From: Spartinivicinus marinus
GTDB lineage: Bacteria; Pseudomonadota; Gammaproteobacteria; Pseudomonadales; Zooshikellaceae
Assembly (NCBI RefSeq): GCF_026309355.1
Contig: NZ_JAPJZK010000001.1
Coordinates: 1,612,001 to 1,676,000, forward strand
DNA length: 64,000 bases
Reading direction: 5' to 3'
Under the pieces are notes generated by a model. The model did no database searches and was not told the DNA's origin. It saw nothing but the letters and a program-made list of their open reading frames with translations. A program made the position numbers and the translations under genes. This document shows, one piece after another, positions 57,352-64,000 of this stretch (within the stretch, counting starts at the first letter, position 1; every line of letters begins with the position of its first letter).

Positions 57352-58161
57352 CTAATACCCAATAGCATCTTCATCAATTTGAAAGTTAAACTGCTCTGCT
57401 CGGTGAACACTGGTTACAATGTCGCCATTTTCCATCAAGTTAATTAAGCGAAATCCAGGGGCTAAGTTATCCAGTTTGAACTCAGAACTATGCCTGGCAA
57501 ATTGCACACAAGTGGAAGGAGAGCCCAGGTAGCGGGCATGATAGTCTTGACGGTCAAGCTCTTGGTGAATGTGCCCACATAACACCAACTTAACCTGATC
57601 ATATTGATCAATTAACTGGTTAAATTTATCTGCATTTCGAAGCCCAATATTATCTAACCAATCACAGCCCACAGGTAACGTATGGTGATGCAAACAAATC
57701 ATTGTATATTTTGCAGTTGAATTATCTAATTGTTGTTTAAGATAGTTCAGCTCCTCATCAGCCAACTCACCATAAACCTTGCCTGGCACATTAGAGTTCA
57801 GCATCAGCACCTGCCAGTCTTGTGCCACAAAAGCCTTATTTAAACAGGGCTTACTTTTATACAACTGCTGCATTAAAAGATATTCATCATGATTACCAGC
57901 AATCCAGCGCTGGGGAATTTCATAAGAGGCCGTGCAATCTACAAAGCGCTGATAAGACTCTGGACTACCATCTTGTGATATGTCGCCAGTTACTAGCATC
58001 AAGTCAACTTCCCGCTGCAACTGAGAAAATGCGATAAGAACTGCCTTTAAGCTATCCTGAGTATTCACCCCCAGGAGTTGTCCTTGCTGGCTTGCATAAA
58101 GGTGACTATCAGTTACTTGTAAAATTCGTAGTGCCACCTGTGATGCTGTATTTACTGACAA
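57352..58161 (-). CDS. cpdA: 3',5'-cyclic-AMP phosphodiesterase
   Basis: This enzyme hydrolyses cAMP to AMP and so limits CRP signalling. It has 269 residues (E. coli CpdA has 275). The metallophosphoesterase motifs are all present in order: VTDSHLY, TGDISQDGSPESY, AGNHDEYL, CLHHHTLPVG and LCGHIHQE. The start seems to be TTG at 58161, since no ATG is near and the family needs these residues; a GTG eight codons in is an alternative. It sits between yqiB and yqiA as in E. coli. Confidence 0.93.
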   Translation of the reverse strand: MSVNTASQVALRILQVTDSHLYASQQGQLLGVNTQDSLKAVLIAFSQLQREVDLMLVTGDISQDGSPESYQRFVDCTASYEIPQRWIAGNHDEYLLMQQLYKSKPCLNKAFVAQDWQVLMLNSNVPGKVYGELADEELNYLKQQLDNSTAKYTMICLHHHTLPVGCDWLDNIGLRNADKFNQLIDQYDQVKLVLCGHIHQELDRQDYHARYLGSPSTCVQFARHSSEFKLDNLAPGFRLINLMENGDIVTSVHRAEQFNFQIDEDAIGY

Positions 58162-58437
58162 AGGTTAAGTCCTGCTTGCTCTTCAATAAAACTGATAAAT
58201 AGGTTGTAAAGTTAGCCGCGTCATTAGGCGCAACATGTAAAAAATACGCTGCAGAAATTGCCGAATTTAATATCGGTAACTATCGATTTAGTGACTCTCA
58301 ATAATTTAGTTGCAATCACTATTGAGTAACTATAGCAGCGCATACTTTGATATTTCAGGCCCCATGCTATTTTTTAAAACCAGATCACACTTAGCTCGTT
58401 TAAACTATAAATACAGCTTTCAACCAGGAGGCTATTA

Positions 58438-58890
58438 TCAAGATGACAAGGTCACAGGTTCATATGAGTGTCCTTGCTCTAAACAAAATGCCAGCCAATC
58501 TGCCAAAAACCGGTTTAGCTGTGCTTTTTCATCAGGATGGAACATTTGCGGGTTAGGATAGCTATACTTTGCAGCAAAGTGGCGCTTCTGTTGAGCACTG
58601 ATGACTTCTGCCATTTGAACATCATGATAAACCCTTACACTCATCAAGGGAGCAATAGCCCACTCCCCCCATTCAGCATCATGTATCAGACTTATAACTG
58701 AGGTGTATTTACAGCGCTCAACAACCTTGAGCGTCAAAATGCCCTGATAGCGACCATGAGAGATGGCTATTCGCCTTAGATCTTCATCATTACCAGGCAA
58801 CAGCTTACACAGCCTAAAGTAATTGGCCTCACAGACTGCCTGTTGTTTGACCAAATCTACTATATAGCCTGCTTTCCTCATGCCCAACAC
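58438..58890 (-). CDS. yqiB: YqiB (DUF1249) protein
   Basis: This encodes 150 residues (E. coli YqiB has 140). The DUF1249 pattern is seen in CEANYFRLCKLLPGN, LKVVERCKYTSVISL, PLMSVRVYHDVQMAEVIS and NPQMFHPDEKAQLNRFLADWL. It is a cytoplasmic protein of unknown function conserved in gammaproteobacteria beside cpdA and tolC. It is divergent from tolC. nudF, which lies between tolC and yqiB in E. coli, is absent. Confidence 0.9.
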   Translation of the reverse strand: MLGMRKAGYIVDLVKQQAVCEANYFRLCKLLPGNDEDLRRIAISHGRYQGILTLKVVERCKYTSVISLIHDAEWGEWAIAPLMSVRVYHDVQMAEVISAQQKRHFAAKYSYPNPQMFHPDEKAQLNRFLADWLAFCLEQGHSYEPVTLSS

Positions 58891-59594
58891 CTTCCCACGA
58901 CGTTACTTAAGACCTTAGACTAACTTACATTACACTTGATTCAACCCATTGGCAAAATAACTGACGCTGCCTCTTTAAGAAGCAATTGCAAGCCATTTGC
59001 TCTACTTCTCTCAAGTCTTGGAGTCAGCAAAGATTGCTATGAAATAATGCAAGCTATTTAGCCTGAATACCCCTATCTTTGAGATCTAATGAAATATCCA
59101 GATTAAGCGTTTCTTGATACCAAAAATAGCCGTTTTTTTTATAAAGTGAATAGTCACTTTATAGACTTTGATTTACTTGTTAACTGAGCAAGCAAATAAC
59201 ACAAACCACAGCACCAACCGAGCAAATAAGCATAAGGTAGGCTTAAGTATTATTGACGACAAAATAGCTGTAAAATTATCACAACACTAGGTAACATAAA
59301 GTGTGTAAATTATAACTTGAAATATTGGCATCTAATTCAAAAACTCATCCATTTATAAATTTGTTTTGTTACACTAAGCACCATATTTTAAAAAATAGGC
59401 CCAAGCATTAGGTGTAACTAAACTTATAAATTTCACTTTTTATAAAGGCTATTTAGCCGTACAACAACTGATTTAAAAGTGCGGTTTACTTTTGGTTAAT
59501 GCTACTTGAATATGATGCCCAGTTTAAAAAACACTATGAAAATAAATGTAATGCGTATCCAGGTTATAGATACCTCACTCAAGGGATTCGATTT
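58891..59594. other. Divergent region yqiB/tolC
   Basis: There are 704 bases where E. coli has nudF. No ADP-ribose pyrophosphatase (Nudix box) or other gene is seen. The region contains a 24-base palindrome at 59140-59163. An in-frame extension of tolC to 59499 is possible but lacks signal-peptide character. Confidence 0.6.
59140..59163. promoter_or_regulatory. Candidate operator palindrome upstream of tolC
   Basis: TATAAAGTGA-ATAG-TCACTTTATA is a perfect 10-bp dyad with a 4-base centre, typical in size for a TetR- or MarR-type operator. Confidence 0.45.
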
Positions 59595-60980
59595 ATGGCA
59601 TTGAAACCTTTTACTACTACCCTGCTAGTTTCCCTGCTTGCCAGCCCTTTGGTGATGGCCGAAAAGGCAGACTTGCTGACCATTTACCAACAGGCTTTGG
59701 AAAGTGACGCCCAGTTTGCTGCTGCTCGCCAGCAGTTTAATGCCAGCCAAGAAGCAGATGATCAAGGGTTGGCCGGATTGCTTCCTCAAGTCAACCTGTC
59801 TGCCAGCACCTCTAATAGTCAGTCTGTGCAACTTCAAAATGGTATTTCTAACCGTACCAGTGGCGGCAATACCCATGGCTGGAGTGCCTCTTTAGAACAG
59901 CCTGTTTTTCAGCTGCAAAGTTGGTTTACTTACACTAAATCCAAAAAGGAAGTCAGTCAGGCAGAAAAGCAGCTTAGTTTAGAGGCACAATCATTGATTT
60001 TACGAGTTGCAGAAGCCTATTTTAATGCGCTACGCGCCGAAGATAGCCTTGAAACTGCGAAAGCTCGTGAAACTGCTTTTAAACGCCAGTATGAACAGGC
60101 ACAGCAACGCTTTGAGGTTGGCTTAATTGCAAAAACAGATGTACTTGAAGCCAAGGCTGTTTATGACAATGCCCGAGTCACTCGAATCACTGCAGAAAAT
60201 GATGTAGAAGTGAGCTACGAAGCCATCCGCACAATTACCAATCAGCTACCAGGTAATTTAGGCAAGCTCGATAAAAATATGCCAGTGAAAGCACCCACTC
60301 CTGCCAAAATTGAAAGCTGGGTAAAAACAGCGCTGAAAAACAATCTAGCCGTTCAGGTAGCTAATGAGTCAGTCAAAGTAGCAGAAGAAGAAGTGAAGCG
60401 TCAGAAATCAGGACATGCCCCCACAGTCAGTGCTAAAGCAGAATACGGTCACCGAGCACAACCCAGCACTCGTTCAGTGTTCACTGATAGTAATGGCAAG
60501 TCAAATACCACCACTTATAGTTTGAACTTTAATTTCCCTATTTACAGTGGTGGCCTGACTAGTTCACGGTCTCGCGCAGCTTCATCTTTACTTTCCAAAG
60601 CCATGCACGATAAAGACTTTCAAGTAAGAACCACTTATCAGCAAACTCGCAACTTCTTTAATACAGTCAATTCTGATGTACAACGGGTAGATGCCAGATG
60701 GCAAAGCACAGTTTCGTCTGCCAGTGCATTAGAAGCGACTGAAAGCGGCTATGAAGTAGGTACGCGGAATATTATTGACGTATTAGAGGCCCAGTCAAAC
60801 CTCTATAACTCTCAGCAAGACTACTTGAATGCCCGCTACGATTTCATTATCAACACGCTGAAGTTGAAGCAGCAGGCTGGTACGCTAAGCCCAGACGACT
60901 TAACTGAGTTGAACAAGTGGATTAGCAAAGCGGGCAATACTGAGTTGTTACCAGCAATTAAGGACAGTGAACGGCTTTAA
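59595..60980 (+). CDS. tolC: Outer-membrane efflux channel TolC
   Basis: This is a trimeric outer-membrane and periplasmic tunnel used by RND and ABC efflux pumps and type I secretion. From the ATG at 59595 it has 461 residues and a signal peptide (MALKPFTTTLLVSLLASPLVMA). AAGGG lies about 9 bases upstream. The mature protein opens ADLLTIYQQALESDAQFAAA, has the two OEP repeats of long helices (EQAQQRFEVGLIAKTDVLEA and the second copy ESGYEVGTRNIIDVLEAQSN) and beta-strand segments such as YSLNFNFPIYSGG. Length and motifs fit TolC proper. Confidence 0.94.
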   Translation: MALKPFTTTLLVSLLASPLVMAEKADLLTIYQQALESDAQFAAARQQFNASQEADDQGLAGLLPQVNLSASTSNSQSVQLQNGISNRTSGGNTHGWSASLEQPVFQLQSWFTYTKSKKEVSQAEKQLSLEAQSLILRVAEAYFNALRAEDSLETAKARETAFKRQYEQAQQRFEVGLIAKTDVLEAKAVYDNARVTRITAENDVEVSYEAIRTITNQLPGNLGKLDKNMPVKAPTPAKIESWVKTALKNNLAVQVANESVKVAEEEVKRQKSGHAPTVSAKAEYGHRAQPSTRSVFTDSNGKSNTTTYSLNFNFPIYSGGLTSSRSRAASSLLSKAMHDKDFQVRTTYQQTRNFFNTVNSDVQRVDARWQSTVSSASALEATESGYEVGTRNIIDVLEAQSNLYNSQQDYLNARYDFIINTLKLKQQAGTLSPDDLTELNKWISKAGNTELLPAIKDSERL

Positions 60981-61028
60981 CAGTACACTACCTAAATAAG
61001 CATTAGTGCTGGTTTGGTAAAGCTAGCG

Positions 61029-62309
61029 CTACTGCTTTATGCTTTGACTGACTAAATCCAATAAGCTCTGTAACGCCCCGCGATTTTCTTTAACCACTTG
61101 TAATGCGTTGGTACCTACTGTTTTACTTTCGTTTTTATCAGTTAGTAGCTTTATTAGCTGCTCAGCAATCTCATTAGCACTGCTAACTAGCCTCATGCCT
61201 CCAGCACTCAATAGCTTGTCAGTAATTTCCTGAAAATTAATTACATTAGGTCCTGACAGTAGTGGTTTAGCCCACACTGCTGCTTCCAGCATATTATGAC
61301 CACCACCGCCTTCGAGTAAACTCCCACCAATGAATGCTACATCTGCCGCAACATACAAAGCTTTAAGTTCTCCCATAGTGTCTCCTAATATCACCTGGGT
61401 ATCGGAAGACACCTGCTGATCAGTACTCCGCCGAATATAAGACAGTTGCTGCTGCTCAATTAGTCTGGCTACTTCATCAAATCGCTCTGGATGGCGAGGA
61501 ACCAGTACCAATAATGCACTTGGGAGTTTAGAGAGTAATTGTTGATGAGCCTTTAAGATAACTTCATCTTCACCACTATGAGTACTGGCAGCAACCCAAA
61601 CGGGACGAGAGCCACTTACTAGCCATGACTGACGTAAAACATCGCCCTTTTGCTGTTCTGCCGGATCTGCATCAATATCAAATTTAATGCTGCCTGTTAC
61701 TTTAAGCTGGTCCTGGCTTAAGCCTAAGGATAAAAAACGATCCGCAGTTGCCTGATCTTGTGCGGCTAGCTGGGTAATTTCCGTGAGCATTGGTTGTACC
61801 AGTTTTTTGAATCGCCCATAACCCTTGGCAGAACGTTCTGATAACCGCGCATTAGCCACTACCACTGGTATATTTTTGTTAGCGCAGCCATGAACAAGGT
61901 TTGGCCACAGCTCTGTTTCCATAATTACTGCTAAACAAGGGTTTGTTTTTTCCAAGAAACGATTGACTGACCCTGGTAAATCATAGGGTGCATAAACATG
62001 GAACACCTGATCACCTAGCAGCGCTGTTACTCGTTCCGAGCCAGTTGGAGTCATGGTGGTGACTACTAGCGGGTGTTCAGGATACTGTTGCTGGATTTGT
62101 TTAATTAACGGGATTGCCGCAATAGTTTCCCCCACAGAAACCGCATGTACCCAAATTGGCTGTTGAGAAAACTGTGGTTTTTCAACAAAGCCAAACCGCT
62201 CCCTCCAACGCTTGCGATAAGCCGGCGCTTTTATCCCTCTATAACAAAGTTTCAATAGGATAAGAGGCAGTAGAAAATAGAAAAGCAACGTATACCAAAA
62301 TCGGTTCAT
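61029..62309 (-). CDS. waaA: Kdo transferase
   Basis: This GT30 enzyme adds 3-deoxy-D-manno-octulosonate to lipid A precursor, starting the LPS core at the inner membrane. From the ATG at 62309 it has 426 residues (E. coli WaaA has 425); a TTG three codons earlier is not needed. It has an N-terminal membrane anchor (LLFYFLLPLILLKL), then RWRERFGF, VHAVSVGETIAAIPLI, ETELWPNL, VPRHPERF, GDTMGEL and FIGGSLLEGGGHN-type motifs of the Kdo transferase fold. It is convergent with tolC. Confidence 0.95.
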   Translation of the reverse strand: MNRFWYTLLFYFLLPLILLKLCYRGIKAPAYRKRWRERFGFVEKPQFSQQPIWVHAVSVGETIAAIPLIKQIQQQYPEHPLVVTTMTPTGSERVTALLGDQVFHVYAPYDLPGSVNRFLEKTNPCLAVIMETELWPNLVHGCANKNIPVVVANARLSERSAKGYGRFKKLVQPMLTEITQLAAQDQATADRFLSLGLSQDQLKVTGSIKFDIDADPAEQQKGDVLRQSWLVSGSRPVWVAASTHSGEDEVILKAHQQLLSKLPSALLVLVPRHPERFDEVARLIEQQQLSYIRRSTDQQVSSDTQVILGDTMGELKALYVAADVAFIGGSLLEGGGGHNMLEAAVWAKPLLSGPNVINFQEITDKLLSAGGMRLVSSANEIAEQLIKLLTDKNESKTVGTNALQVVKENRGALQSLLDLVSQSIKQ

Positions 62310-62608
62310 AACAGCCAAAATTACATGAGTTTTTGATTACATAATTTTTCAGCGAGACCGCATCATAGCATAGTCAATTGCAGTGATCCCTCTTATACTG
62401 TTGGCATTTGTTATACATTAATAGCACTATGAAAGTGCCATTTATGAAAGTGCCATTAAAGTACAGAAAGTATGCTTAGTGTTCGATATGGAGTGGAAAG
62501 CTATTCTTCCCCCGCTCTTGAAGGGCCATCCCATATCCTCTAACTTTTGCGATAGCCTGACTGTTTATAAGGCTTAGCTTTCCCTGAAGCTTGTATTAAT
62601 AATTGTGT

Positions 62609-63823
62609 ATGACTACTGACTCGATCAAAACAGACATTGTAATTGTTGGCGGAGGCATTGCTGGCCTGTGGTTAGCCAATCGCCTACAACAACAAGGTTA
62701 TAACTGCCTTATTTTAGAAAAAGGAAGTTTGGGTGGCGGCCAAACGGTTAAATCCCAGGGAATTATTCATGGCGGTACCAAATACACCCTTACCGGCACC
62801 CTAACTAAATCAGCTGAAGCTATTTCACAAATGCCCAGTCGCTGGCGACAATGCCTAGCGGGTGAAGGAGAAATTGATCTCACCAGCGTTAAAGTGTTGT
62901 CCCAACACCATTATATGTGGTCCACCCAAGGGCTGGGCTCCAAGTTAACCACATTTTTTGCCAGCAAGGCTCTGCGTGGCCGGGTCAATAAACTCAGCAA
63001 AAAAGAGTATCCCACCGTATTTCAAAACCCTGCCTTCAAAGGGGATTTGTATCAGCTGGATGAAGTGGTGCTGGATGTCCCGACTGTTATTCAAGCATTA
63101 GTTAAGCCAGTTCAACAATCTACTGTTCAATTAACCGATAATGCCCAGATAGATTGGCAAGTGAATGAACAGGGCACTTTAAACAAATTTATCATTAATG
63201 ATCAGAATCACCAATTAGCAATATCTGCACAGCATTTCGTGTTAACAGCAGGAGAAGGCACTCAAGATATTCTGAATCAATTAAACTTCTCCACCCCGCA
63301 AATGCAGCTGCGCCCGCTGCATATGGCGATGATAAAACACCCTCACCCTCATCCTATTTATGCTCACTGCATTGGTGCCCAAGCACTCCCCAAAATGACT
63401 ATTACCAGCCACCCTACCCCTGATGGTCAGTGGGTATGGTATTTAGGTGGCGCTATTGCTGAAAATGGTTTGGATAAATCAACTGAAGAACAGATTGCTA
63501 CAGCCAAACAACAAATACAACAGTTATTACCTTGGGTGGATTTTTCTCAAGCGCAATGGGCTACTTTTAGAGTCAATCGTGCTGAGCCGAAGCAAAGTAG
63601 CTTAGCGCGCCCTGATGCTGCTTACTGCCAAACCCAAAACAACGTTTCTGTTTGCTGGCCTACCAAGCTGGCTTTAGCACCAGATCTCGCTGATCAGATA
63701 GTTGAACAGCTTAAAACACTTTCTATCCAGCCAAACACTACACCTGCAGTATTACCAGATTGGTTAAATTCACCTACTGTTAGTGCTCCATTCTGGCAGG
63801 AGTATTTTGATGAACAACTCTGA
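62609..63823 (+). CDS. FAD-dependent oxidoreductase (DadA/GlpD-like)
   Basis: This encodes 404 residues from the ATG at 62609. The N-terminal FAD motif IVIVGGGIAGLWLANRLQQQ is followed by LILEKGSLGGGQTVKSQGII, the amino-acid oxidase/glycerol-3-phosphate dehydrogenase style of DAO-fold enzymes. The C-terminus is soluble and no membrane segment is seen. The substrate is unknown. The next gene, an aldo/keto reductase, overlaps its end by 14 bases, so the two are co-translated and probably act in one pathway. Confidence 0.82.
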   Translation: MTTDSIKTDIVIVGGGIAGLWLANRLQQQGYNCLILEKGSLGGGQTVKSQGIIHGGTKYTLTGTLTKSAEAISQMPSRWRQCLAGEGEIDLTSVKVLSQHHYMWSTQGLGSKLTTFFASKALRGRVNKLSKKEYPTVFQNPAFKGDLYQLDEVVLDVPTVIQALVKPVQQSTVQLTDNAQIDWQVNEQGTLNKFIINDQNHQLAISAQHFVLTAGEGTQDILNQLNFSTPQMQLRPLHMAMIKHPHPHPIYAHCIGAQALPKMTITSHPTPDGQWVWYLGGAIAENGLDKSTEEQIATAKQQIQQLLPWVDFSQAQWATFRVNRAEPKQSSLARPDAAYCQTQNNVSVCWPTKLALAPDLADQIVEQLKTLSIQPNTTPAVLPDWLNSPTVSAPFWQEYFDEQL

Positions 63824-64000
63824 ATTGTTAATAAAACATAAACTAGCAAATACAGATATCAGTGTTTCTGCCATTGGCTTGGGTACTGTTAAACTGGGAA
63901 GAAACCAAGGGGTTAAATACCCCACCACCTTTAAAATACCCAGCGACCAAGAAGCCAAACAACTGCTACAACATGCAAATAATCTGGGCATTAATTTAAT
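63810..64000 (+). CDS. Aldo/keto reductase, N-terminal part (partial)
   Basis: An open frame from the ATG at 63810 runs off the window (63 codons). AGGAG lies 5-6 bases before the ATG. It overlaps the preceding oxidoreductase by 14 bases. ISVSAIGLGTVKLGRNQGVK and the following EAKQLLQHANNLGINL are the first beta-strand and helix of an aldo/keto reductase barrel. These enzymes reduce carbonyls with NADPH. The catalytic Asp-Tyr-Lys-His lies mostly outside the window. Confidence 0.8.
   Translation, partial: MNNSELLIKHKLANTDISVSAIGLGTVKLGRNQGVKYPTTFKIPSDQEAKQLLQHANNLGINL

Overview
The window is about 64 kb of an AT-rich gammaproteobacterial chromosome. Its housekeeping genes (ndh, mtgA, ppa, polB, parE, yqiA, cpdA, yqiB, tolC, waaA, pbpC) look like those of a marine member of the Oceanospirillales/Zooshikella-Spartinivicinus type. 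That placement is an inference from gene content, codon usage and protein style; no rRNA or species marker is present. I see no tRNA, rRNA, CRISPR array, intact prophage or transposase gene.

Region 1 (1-8.6 kb) is ordinary chromosome. It holds the tail of a family 3 solute-binding protein, a cytochrome c4-like protein, a VOC protein, a zinc-finger protein, NADH dehydrogenase II, the monofunctional transglycosylase MtgA, an HTH regulator overlapping a small secreted phospholipase A2-like protein, a TraB/GumN protein and an ABM-domain protein.

Region 2 (8.6-17 kb) is gene-poor and regulator-rich. It has an orphan Mor-like phage activator inside 1.8 kb of otherwise gene-free DNA, a degenerate double receiver protein, two AraC regulators, a 126-bp MITE-like inverted-repeat element, a LysR regulator, two DUF1127 proteins and an Hsp20 gene with a strong heat-shock (sigma-32) promoter motif far upstream.

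Region 3 (17-33.9 kb) is again mostly core: a periplasmic binding protein, pyrophosphatase, the alpha-2-macroglobulin/PBP1C pair (periplasmic protease trap plus peptidoglycan synthase), a BaiN-type flavoprotein, an M48 membrane protease, a methyltransferase and DNA polymerase II.

Region 4 (33.9-54.3 kb) is the accessory island and the most interesting part. On the minus strand lies an 11-kb gene for a 3,698-residue exported protein: a VWA domain, PKD and Ig-like repeats, a thrombospondin-C-like domain inserted into the Ig array, YD/RHS repeats and a variable C-terminal tip of about 200 residues that looks like a toxin. Two small genes directly downstream are candidate immunity genes. Just upstream, also on the minus strand, is a compact protein-sorting module: an exosortase fused to an EpsI-like domain, followed by a polytopic VIT/VWA protein with a PEP-CTERM tail. 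A second PEP-CTERM protein is encoded divergently. Several small secreted or zinc-ribbon proteins follow.

Region 5 (54.4-64 kb) is core: parE-yqiA-cpdA-yqiB on the minus strand, divergent tolC (nudF is missing from its usual place), waaA, and an FAD oxidoreductase overlapping the start of an aldo/keto reductase cut by the window end.
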